Part shown: positions 1-4,494 of the stretch, in pieces | Layout of the letters: every line of letters begins with the position of its first letter | Position numbering within the stretch: the stretch's first letter is position 1 | Position numbers and translations under genes: made by a program | Notes under the pieces: model-generated | The model's database searches: none | Seen by the model: the letters and a program-made list of their open reading frames with translations, nothing else | What the model was told of the DNA's origin: nothing | From: an uncultured Clostridia bacterium | Lineage (GTDB): Bacteria; Bacillota; Clostridia; Oscillospirales; Ruminococcaceae | NCBI GenBank assembly: GCA_947175045.1 | Contig: CAMWLH010000042.1 | Span: 1 to 10,904, forward strand | Direction of reading: 5' to 3' | DNA length: 10,904 nt

Positions 1-1005
1 CTTAAGCAAAGCTGCAAGGCGCTTGCGCTCCTCCTTGGTGATCTCGTCCACCTTTTTATCGGGGGGTATCTCCGAAAGCTCCACTGCCGCGCCTATAAGC
101 TCGGCGGGCAGCAGACCGCGAAGACTGTCGCAAAACGGCTTGCCTCTGCGCTCCGAAAAATCGCGGAGAATCCGCGTGTCAAGCTGTTTTTCCGACAGCG
201 CGGGCTTGAGGTCGATCCTCACCTCATAACGCCCGCGCTCGGGTTGGAGTATATGCGCTGAGGCGCTGAGCACGGTGGGTCCCGAAATACCATCTTCCGT
301 GAACAGCAGCTCTCCGAAATCTTCATATATCCGCTTGCCGCTATGCTTGTCGTACAGCGACATCGCTATATTGCGAAGATTCAGACCCGCCGCGCCGCTT
401 ACCCATTTCTGCTCCGTTGTCAGCGCGGACAGCGAGGGCAGCGGTTCAACTATACTGTGACCCGCCTGTCTCGCCAGACAGTAACCCGCTCCGTCCGAGC
501 CCGTCAGCGGGTAGGACATTCCTCCCGCAGCGGCTATGACCGCGTCCGCCCTGTACTTGCCCTTACGGCACACAACGCCCGAGCAGCGGCGTTCCTCAAT
601 TATCAGACCCGTTACCCTGTCGCGCACCACCTTTATACCGAGCTCTCCGATACGCCCCGTCAGCGCTCTCACAACATCTCCCGCCTTGTCCGAGACGGGA
701 AAGACGCGCTGCCCGCGCTCCGTCTTAAGCGGAACGCCCAGCCCCTCGAAAAACTCTATGGTATCCTGCGCGTCAAACGCCGAAAGCGCGCTGTACAAGA
801 ACCTGGCGTTACGCGGTATATTCCGCATAAAGCTGTCCATGTCCGAATCGTTGGTGAGATTGCACCTGCCCTTGCCCGTTATTCCGAGCTTTCTGCCGAG
901 CCGCTCGTTCCCCTCGACAATAACGACCTCCGCGCCCGACTCCGCCGCGGCGATAGCCGCCATCATTCCGGCAGCCCCGCCGCCGACAACAATTATAAGC
1001 GCCAT
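1..1005 (-). CDS. BaiN/HI0933-family NAD(P)/FAD-dependent oxidoreductase (C-terminus outside window)
   Basis: My translation of the minus strand from ATG at 1005 stays open for 335 codons to the window edge. The protein begins MALIIVVGGGAAGMMAA, a Rossmann dinucleotide-binding GxGxxG-type loop, followed by an acidic strand end (VVIVEGNERLGRK) and the family hallmark GKGRCNLTN at about residues 44-52. A second nucleotide-binding stretch, ADAVIAAAGGMSYPLTGSDG, is near residue 160, and the family-typical LLFTEDGISGPTVL is near residue 240. Members are usually about 400-420 residues, so roughly 70-80 residues are missing. The family comprises flavoproteins, one of which (BaiN) is implicated in bile-acid reduction; the substrate here cannot be read from sequence. 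The gene follows the RpiR regulator on the same strand across a 197-bp gap filled by a palindromic element and tandem repeats. The start is supported by AGGAG at 1011-1015. Confidence 0.92.
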   Translation of the reverse strand, partial: MALIIVVGGGAAGMMAAIAAAESGAEVVIVEGNERLGRKLGITGKGRCNLTNDSDMDSFMRNIPRNARFLYSALSAFDAQDTIEFFEGLGVPLKTERGQRVFPVSDKAGDVVRALTGRIGELGIKVVRDRVTGLIIEERRCSGVVCRKGKYRADAVIAAAGGMSYPLTGSDGAGYCLARQAGHSIVEPLPSLSALTTEQKWVSGAAGLNLRNIAMSLYDKHSGKRIYEDFGELLFTEDGISGPTVLSASAHILQPERGRYEVRIDLKPALSEKQLDTRILRDFSERRGKPFCDSLRGLLPAELIGAAVELSEIPPDKKVDEITKEERKRLAALLK

Positions 1006-1010
1006 TTTAA

Positions 1011-1020
1011 CTCCTGATTT
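1011..1020 (-). promoter_or_regulatory. Ribosome binding site with extended AAATCAGGAG motif (flavoprotein gene)
   Basis: On the minus strand AAATCAGGAG precedes ATG 1005 by 5 bases. The AGGAG core sets the start. The upstream AAATC is shared with the RBS of the RpiR gene and clpB but with no other gene in the window. The palindromic element begins 3 bases further upstream. Confidence 0.8.
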
Positions 1021-1023
1021 CAA

Positions 1024-1092
1024 AAAATTTTCCGCGACCCGCCCGCAAAACTCCGCCTCGCTGCGTTTTCGCAGGCTCTCACGGAAAATTTT
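1024..1092 (-). repeat. Palindromic element copy A (intercistronic inverted-repeat element)
   Basis: An outer inverted repeat, AAAATTTTCCG at 1024-1034 against CGGAAAATTTT at 1082-1092, is perfect over 11 bp and extends to 14 positions with one C/A mismatch (1035/1081) that would be G.U in minus-strand RNA. Inside, 1041-1051 (GCCCGCAAAAC) pairs with 1065-1076, with one bulged base at 1070 and one further C/A mismatch (1044/1073). The loop 1052-1064 is TCCGCCTCGCTGC. It resembles copies at 2124-2234 and 9293-9396 but lacks their second inner hairpin. It lies just upstream of the flavoprotein ribosome binding site. Strand is given as that of the flanking genes; the element itself is near-symmetric. 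Confidence 0.82.
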
Positions 1093-1095
1093 GCT

Positions 1096-1197
1096 GCGCG
1101 GGCTTTTCGTTGCTGTCTGCGAGCGCTGCTTTCCTGCGTGGGCTTTTTGTCGCCGTATGCGAGTGTTGCTTTTCTGCGTTGACTTTACGTTGCTTTT
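1096..1197. repeat. 40-bp tandem repeat, about 2.5 units
   Basis: Units start at 1096, 1136 and 1176, an exact 40-base period; the third is partial (22 bases). Units one and two match at 32 of 40 positions by my count, and seven of the eight differences are transitions. The unit carries GCGNGGGCTTTT at its start and TGCTTTNCT at its end. A related 37-base tail follows palindromic copy B at 2249-2285. The array lies between the end of the RpiR gene and palindromic copy A. I see no open reading frame of credible coding character in it. Confidence 0.75.
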
Positions 1198-1202
1198 AGT
1201 TG

Positions 1203-2063
1203 TCAAACGTCCTTTTTATACACGTCATTATTTTCCCAGAGCCTTTCCAGCTTCTCGAAATTCCGCTCCGCGCTTTCGGTATTTCTGTCCGAGACCGCGA
1301 CTATAAGCGCGTTTATAAGGCTCATAGGCGCGACAAGGCTGTCCACGAAAGACACCATATCGGAATACGCGTACAGCGAGATATCCGCCAGAGCCGTAAG
1401 CGGCGAGTTTTCGCTGTCCGTTATCGCAATTATCTTAGCGCCGCTTTCTCTCGCGAACCTGCACGCCTGCACAGTTCCCGAGGCGTACCGCGGGAACGAC
1501 ATAGCCACCAGCAGATCGCCCTCGCCTATATGCAGCATCTGCTGATATATCTCGCTCGTCACCACCGAGCCAACCAGCGTCACCTTATCCAGTATCAGCC
1601 TTAAATAATAATGCATGAACCGTGCCAGAATGCTTGACGACATCGCCCCTTGGATATATATCCGCTTTGCGGAGATCATCGCGTTCACCGCCGCGGCGAA
1701 ATCCTCCCTGTTCACATCGCTGATAGTGCGTCTTATCTTGTCGATATCCTGCGACAGCACCACCTCCACGGGATCCATATCGCCTATCCTGTTGCGGGTA
1801 ACGTCCATTCTTTGCAGCGACGTCAGCCTGTTCTTTATATGGCTTTGCAGCGACCGCTGGAGCTGCGGGTAGCCCTCGTATCCCAGCTCTATCGCAAACC
1901 TCACCACCGTAGACTCGCTCACGTTCACCGCGTTCCCCAGCTTCAGCGCCGTCATATACGCCGCCTTTTCGTAATGCTCCAGAATATACCCCGCTATCAG
2001 CTTCTGGCTCTTTGAAAACTGCGGCATTAACTCCTGTATCCGCTGTAAAAGATCGTCTTTCAT
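1203..2063 (-). CDS. MurR/RpiR-family transcriptional regulator (HTH + SIS domain)
   Basis: This 286-residue protein has the two-part plan and usual length of the RpiR family. Residues 1-77 form the N-terminal helix-turn-helix domain, with the recognition region around 42-60 (NVSESTVVRFAIELGY is strongly typical). Residues about 122-260 form a sugar-isomerase (SIS) phosphosugar-binding domain: IYIQGAMSSSILA at 135-147, GDLLVAMSFPRYASGT at 182-197 and AKIIAITDSENSPL at 209-222. Such proteins repress or activate sugar, amino-sugar or sialic-acid catabolism in response to a phosphosugar; no such catabolic gene is in view, so the effector is unknown. ATG 2063 follows AGGAGGA with a 4-base gap. 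It is upstream of, and probably partly co-transcribed with, the flavoprotein gene, although the repeats between them may uncouple expression. No convincing promoter was found in 2075-2123. Confidence 0.92.
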   Translation of the reverse strand: MKDDLLQRIQELMPQFSKSQKLIAGYILEHYEKAAYMTALKLGNAVNVSESTVVRFAIELGYEGYPQLQRSLQSHIKNRLTSLQRMDVTRNRIGDMDPVEVVLSQDIDKIRRTISDVNREDFAAAVNAMISAKRIYIQGAMSSSILARFMHYYLRLILDKVTLVGSVVTSEIYQQMLHIGEGDLLVAMSFPRYASGTVQACRFARESGAKIIAITDSENSPLTALADISLYAYSDMVSFVDSLVAPMSLINALIVAVSDRNTESAERNFEKLERLWENNDVYKKDV

Positions 2064-2068
2064 CTCGT

Positions 2069-2079
2069 CCTCCTGATTT
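2069..2079 (-). promoter_or_regulatory. Ribosome binding site with extended AAATCAGGAGG motif (RpiR-type gene)
   Basis: AAATCAGGAGG on the minus strand ends 5 bases before ATG 2063. It is the same extended motif as at 1011-1020 and 9276-9286. Here the palindromic element lies further upstream, with about 45 bases of AT-rich sequence between. Confidence 0.82.
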
Positions 2080-2123
2080 TTAATGCTTTTAAGCTTTGTT
2101 GATCCGGGTCAAATTATTTAAAA

Positions 2124-2234
2124 GAATTTCCCGCACCGCTGCAAACAACGCTTTGCGTTGTTTGCGCCAGCCCGCAGAACAGTCAACTCTCCGCTTCGCT
2201 CCGTGTTGACTGTTCTGCGGCTTGCGGGAAATTC
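2124..2234 (-). repeat. Palindromic element copy B (three-way-junction inverted-repeat element)
   Basis: The outer inverted repeat is GAATTTCCCGCA at 2124-2135 against TGCGGGAAATTC at 2223-2234, perfect over 12 bp. Two perfect hairpins lie inside. One pairs GCAAACAACG (2141-2150) with CGTTGTTTGC (2156-2165) over a 5-base loop. The other pairs CCGCAGAACAGTCAAC (2172-2187) with GTTGACTGTTCTGCGG (2205-2220) over the loop TCTCCGCTTCGCTCCGT. Together they would fold as a three-way junction or a cruciform. This is the best-paired copy, which suggests recent arrival or maintained structure. It lies between the SUKH-like gene and the RpiR gene. Confidence 0.88.
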
Positions 2235-2248
2235 ATTCGTGGGCAAAG

Positions 2249-2285
2249 CGTTGCTCTTTGTTGAACGCTGCTTTACTGCGTGGGC
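2249..2285. repeat. GC-rich tail repeat related to the 40-bp array
   Basis: This stretch starts CGTTGCT, contains CGCTGCTTT and ends CTGCGTGGGC. The segment at 1108-1143 has the same three blocks in the same order and almost the same spacing (36 versus 37 bases). Both follow a palindromic element on the same side, so palindrome plus tail may be one composite unit in copies A and B. Copy C at 9293-9396 has no tail; a gene end occupies that side. Confidence 0.65.
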
Positions 2286-2304
2286 GATATGTGCCTCATT
2301 TAAA

Positions 2305-2320
2305 TCCGCCGCAAAGCGGC
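2305..2320. other. Small hairpin after the SUKH-like gene, possibly a decayed element end
   Basis: GCCGC (2308-2312) and GCGGC (2316-2320) form a 5-bp stem with an AAA loop, 17 bases past the stop of the SUKH-like gene. There is no good U-tract on the minus strand, so it is a weak terminator at best. TCCGCCGCAAAGCG here resembles the left end of palindromic copy C (TTCCGCACCGCAAAGCG) with a two-base deletion, so it may be a solo end of that family. Confidence 0.3.
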
Positions 2321-2336
2321 ACCGAATTTTACACTT

Positions 2337-2996
2337 TCAAATCGGCTCTCCCATACCCTCAACAACGTCCATAAGCGCAAGATACGACTCCTCGGAGGCT
2401 GCCCCGAACAGCATCTGCAAGTCCCCGCCGCCGCAGTCCATGACCTGCACCATATTATCCGCCGCGCTGCTGAACAGCAATATCCTGTCGCCGAACCAGC
2501 CGCGCGTTTCATAGGGCAGCTTTGTAAGCCTGTTTTCCAGTACCGCGAGCTCCTTTTCGGTTATACAATAAAATTCCTCGGGGGAGTACTCATAGGAAAA
2601 CACCGCCTCGTAAGCCATCATGGCATACAAAAACTCCGTTGTGCTGTCCGCGCAGAGCCTCCACTCCTTATCGTCCTCGGTGAGGTATACGGGAGGATCG
2701 CCCGCCGACAGGTCATCGCGCAGTATTCCCGCGCGGAATACGCCTTGATTCTCATTAAGCAGCAACAGGCAGTCCGAGCCGCGCAGCCATTCGCTTTTGC
2801 GGAAATGCTCCGGCAGCAGCCACTGATCCTGTCCGTGATGGAGCGCGTCGGTTCGCGCGGCGCGGCGGTAAAATTCCTCGACCGCCCGCGGGAGCGTTCC
2901 GAAAAGCTCCCTCATATAATCTATGTCCTCGTCCGGCAAGCCCTCCAAGCTGTCGACCGCATATAGACTCTTAAGCCATTCAAAAAAGCCGTTCAC
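2337..2996 (-). CDS. SUKH/SMI1-KNR4-like protein, candidate immunity protein
   Basis: This is a 219-residue soluble protein without a signal peptide or membrane segment. Around residues 60-105 it shows a pattern typical of the SMI1/KNR4 (SUKH) fold: a LPEHF-like motif, a run of hydrophobic residues, NENQGVFRAGI, then a short gap and DPPVYL, with EW nearby at 111-112. SUKH proteins are often immunity partners of contact-dependent or polymorphic nuclease toxins, but many are orphan; no toxin gene is visible here. The start is GTG at 2996, chosen because AAGGAG lies 5 bases upstream (3002-3007) and no better start fits. That RBS directly follows the stop of the truncated GNAT frame at 3010, so the two are probably co-transcribed with the DUF3788 gene. 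The family call rests on motif recall only. Confidence 0.6.
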   Translation of the reverse strand: MNGFFEWLKSLYAVDSLEGLPDEDIDYMRELFGTLPRAVEEFYRRAARTDALHHGQDQWLLPEHFRKSEWLRGSDCLLLLNENQGVFRAGILRDDLSAGDPPVYLTEDDKEWRLCADSTTEFLYAMMAYEAVFSYEYSPEEFYCITEKELAVLENRLTKLPYETRGWFGDRILLFSSAADNMVQVMDCGGGDLQMLFGAASEESYLALMDVVEGMGEPI

Positions 2997-3009
2997 AGGT
3001 GCTCCTTAT

Positions 3010-3171
3010 TTATATTGGTAAGGCAGTACTGCATTTCGCGCAGCGCCCGTGCGGAATACTGTCGAGATAATTCTGCGGTATAATGCCCTTATAGGCGTGC
3101 TTCCGGCTTTCCTCATAAACAAGGCTCAGAGCGAACGGATCGTCGTATTCGGAGATAGGTCTTATTGTCAT
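3010..3171 (-). pseudogene. Truncated GNAT N-acetyltransferase (N-terminal remnant)
   Basis: A 53-residue frame begins at ATG 3171, nine bases after AAGGAG (3181-3186). Its first 40 residues match the start of GNAT acetyltransferases: MTIRPISEYDDPFAL, VYEESRKHAYKGI and IPQNYLDSIP correspond to the beta-1 strand and the helix 1-2 region typical of the family (IRP..., V..ES...AY.GI.P..YLD). After HGRC the sequence loses family character and stops. The acetyl-CoA-binding core (the Q/RxxGxG/A loop) is absent, so it cannot be an active acetyltransferase. The likeliest history is a deletion that joined the 5' end of a GNAT gene to the sequence before the SUKH-like gene. It may still be translated, and could couple translation to the next gene. 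Confidence 0.75.
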
Positions 3172-3243
3172 TGGTCGGGTCTCCTTAAAGGTTGATTCAG
3201 ATGATCGTGTAATTTTCCCCCAAACAAACCAACATCGGCGCGT

Positions 3244-3654
3244 TCAACTACACTTGACATCTAATAATTTTTTTATATCATCGAAGTGCTCTTTGCATGT
3301 AACCCGATAATGAATCCAACCGCCGTCACCGCAGGGATATTTGTTGTCTATTTGGTTTTGAGTATATTCTTGCAAATCTCCATATACCAATTCGTATTGC
3401 CTGTCTGATAACCTCATCATAACTGTAAAAGAATTGTTTTCCGCAAAAATATTGCACAACAGCTTTTTCTTCTTTTTATGGGCAATGCCCCAGCCATAGT
3501 TATTGCCGTAGGGAAAGATGATCTCCTGTTCGGTATTATATTTATTGCCCAGCCACTCATTAAGCAGTGTGAACAGTTCCGCATTTTCGCCGCAGTATGC
3601 CGACATTTCCTCAATGCTTGGAACAACCTGCTTATTTAACATTCTTTCATACAT
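3244..3654 (-). CDS. DUF3788 family protein
   Basis: This 136-residue protein opens MYERMLNKQVVPSIEE and carries FPYGNNYGWG at residues 47-56 and KYPCGDGGWIHYRV at 105-118. These features are characteristic, as I recall, of the uncharacterised DUF3788 family, whose usual length is about 130-140 residues; it therefore looks intact. No function is established, and there is no membrane segment or signal peptide. ATG 3654 lies ten bases after AAAGGAG. It is the first gene of a minus-strand cluster with the truncated GNAT and the SUKH-like gene, served by the promoter at 3755-3783. Base composition is much more AT-rich than its neighbours (19 G+C in 60 bases at 3601-3660, against 38 in 60 at 5761-5820 in pnp, counted by hand), suggesting a different origin. 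Confidence 0.8.
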   Translation of the reverse strand: MYERMLNKQVVPSIEEMSAYCGENAELFTLLNEWLGNKYNTEQEIIFPYGNNYGWGIAHKKKKKLLCNIFAENNSFTVMMRLSDRQYELVYGDLQEYTQNQIDNKYPCGDGGWIHYRVTCKEHFDDIKKLLDVKCS

Positions 3655-3754
3655 AAATAAACTCTCCTTTCAACAATCCCTTTCCTATATTTTCACCACA
3701 AACGGGATTTTGTCGGGCAAACACCGGTTTATCAAGCTGTAAATTATTATTTGT

Positions 3755-3783
3755 ATTATACTACATTTGCAGGATTTTTGCAA
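3755..3783 (-). promoter_or_regulatory. Sigma-A-type promoter for the DUF3788 cluster
   Basis: On the minus strand the -35 is TTGCAA (3778-3783), the spacer is 17 bases and the -10 is a perfect TATAAT (3755-3760). Transcription would start near 3748, giving a leader of about 94 bases before ATG 3654. It is divergent from the rpsO promoter about 90 bases away. Within 3655-4033, a stretch of 379 bases without a gene, I see these two promoters and the rpsO leader and nothing else I can support. Confidence 0.75.
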
Positions 3784-3875
3784 GCGGTTTTGCAAAATCT
3801 TTCGTTTGCGGTATTTTTTACAGAAAATCCGACAATAATCCGATTATAAATTTTTTTAAAAAAATCAAAAACCTA

Positions 3876-3904
3876 TTTACAAATCCTTTGGATTGTGATA
3901 TAAT
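3876..3904 (+). promoter_or_regulatory. Strong sigma-A-type promoter for rpsO-pnp
   Basis: The -35 is TTTACA (3876-3881), the spacer is exactly 17 bases and the -10 is TATAAT (3899-3904). Five of six and six of six positions match consensus. The upstream 3845-3870 region is rich in A and T tracts, as expected for an UP-like element of a highly expressed ribosomal gene. The start site is predicted near 3911. Confidence 0.88.
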
Positions 3905-3910
3905 AATAAC

Positions 3911-4033
3911 GTTATGCGGTCGATCATACGAGCATAACAATACTGCTTTCAAGGCTTCGCGGATTTTGCTCCGACAGGAGAAGCACCCTATCCCCCTGCT
4001 TTGATGGCGGAATAAATTCAATGAGGTGTAACT
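3911..4033 (+). promoter_or_regulatory. Structured rpsO 5' leader, candidate S15 autoregulatory RNA
   Basis: The predicted transcript starts directly with a perfect 7-bp stem, GTTATGC (3911-3917) with GCATAAC (3932-3938). A second hairpin has CTCC (3969-3972), loop GACA and GGAG (3977-3980), and may be enclosed by GCTTC (3954-3958) and GAAGC (3980-3984), which share base 3980 with the inner stem. AAGCA (3981-3985) can pair either with TGCTT at 3944-3948 or with TGCTT at 3997-4001, so two folds compete. S15 represses its own mRNA through leader structures in several bacterial groups, and those structures are not conserved in sequence; assignment here is inference from position and fold. Confidence 0.45.
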
Positions 4034-4300
4034 ATGTTAAGAAAAGAAGAAAAGACAGCGGTTATTGAAGCTAACCGTCTGAACGAAAAGGACACGGGCT
4101 CTCCCGAGGTACAGATCGCTATTCTGACCAAGAGGATCAACGAGCTCACCGAGCACATCAAGGTTCACAAGAAGGACCACCACTCCAGACGCGGTCTGCT
4201 GAAGATGGTCGGTCACAGAAGAAACCTGCTCAACTACCTGCAGAAGAAGGATATCGAACGCTACCGCGCAATAATCGCAAAGCTGGGTATCCGTAAGTAA
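4034..4300 (+). CDS. rpsO: 30S ribosomal protein S15
   Basis: The 88-residue product has the standard length of bacterial S15 and its signatures: [37 protein letters not shown] spans the conserved helix 1-2 region in two parts ([10 protein letters not shown] and [12 protein letters not shown]), followed by [10 protein letters not shown] and an IAKLGIRK end. S15 binds the three-way junction of helices 20-22 in 16S rRNA early in 30S assembly and contributes to an intersubunit bridge. ATG 4034 is preceded by GAGGTG. An out-of-frame ATG at 4021 overlaps this ribosome binding site and is not the start. The gene is followed by pnp, a gene order also known from Escherichia coli and Bacillus. Confidence 0.98.
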   Translation: MLRKEEKTAVIEANRLNEKDTGSPEVQIAILTKRINELTEHIKVHKKDHHSRRGLLKMVGHRRNLLNYLQKKDIERYRAIIAKLGIRK

Positions 4301-4315
4301 TTTCTCGGAAATAAT

Positions 4316-4359
4316 CGGGCAGCATTGCGCATTTTTTGCATGATCTGCCCGCTTGTTTT
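4316..4359 (+). terminator. Terminator- or processing-type hairpin between rpsO and pnp
   Basis: CGGGCAG (4316-4322) pairs perfectly with CTGCCCG (4345-4351) and is followed by CTTGTTTT. The 22-base interior includes an imperfect further pairing (TGCGCA with TGCA). The interrupted T-run suggests a partial terminator that lets some polymerase through into pnp, since I find no convincing separate pnp promoter. It could equally be a processing site. Confidence 0.6.
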
Positions 4360-4383
4360 ACCCGAAAGGACGGCTTCAAGGGC

Positions 4384-4422
4384 GCAGCGCTGCGGCATTA
4401 AACTGAGCTCCCGCGAAAGCGG
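4384..4422 (+). promoter_or_regulatory. Structured pnp leader segment
   Basis: In the 194-base gap before pnp, GCAGCGCTGC (4384-4393) is a perfect 10-base palindrome, and CCGC (4411-4414) with GCGG (4419-4422) closes a GAAA (GNRA) tetraloop. PNPase autoregulates through leader cleavage in Escherichia coli; whether this leader does so is unknown. Confidence 0.35.
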
Positions 4423-4494
4423 CGGCTGACTTTATTGCTGAGGTCTGTCTGTGCCTTTGAACACAACATTACAAAACAGAAAGGAAAAAGACAA

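Noticed and set aside
1096..1197. CRISPR array
   Set aside because: The 40-bp units abut directly without spacers and diverge from each other; no cas gene is present.
343..1306. Plus-strand open frames over the flavoprotein and RpiR genes
   Set aside because: The minus-strand frames encode recognisable GKGRCNLTN and SIS motifs; the plus-strand products are Arg/Ser/Pro-rich shadows.
2075..2123. Promoter of the RpiR gene using TTGACC
   Set aside because: No acceptable -10 hexamer lies 16-18 bases downstream of this -35-like sequence.
3911..3985. tRNA-like or riboswitch RNA in the rpsO leader
   Set aside because: There is no CCA-type acceptor pairing or TPsiC-like loop, and no riboswitch core I recognise; an S15 leader is the simpler reading.
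4435..4494. Upstream TTG start for pnp
   Set aside because: The 20 extra residues do not resemble PNPase N-termini, and ATG 4495 has its own AAAGGA site at proper spacing.
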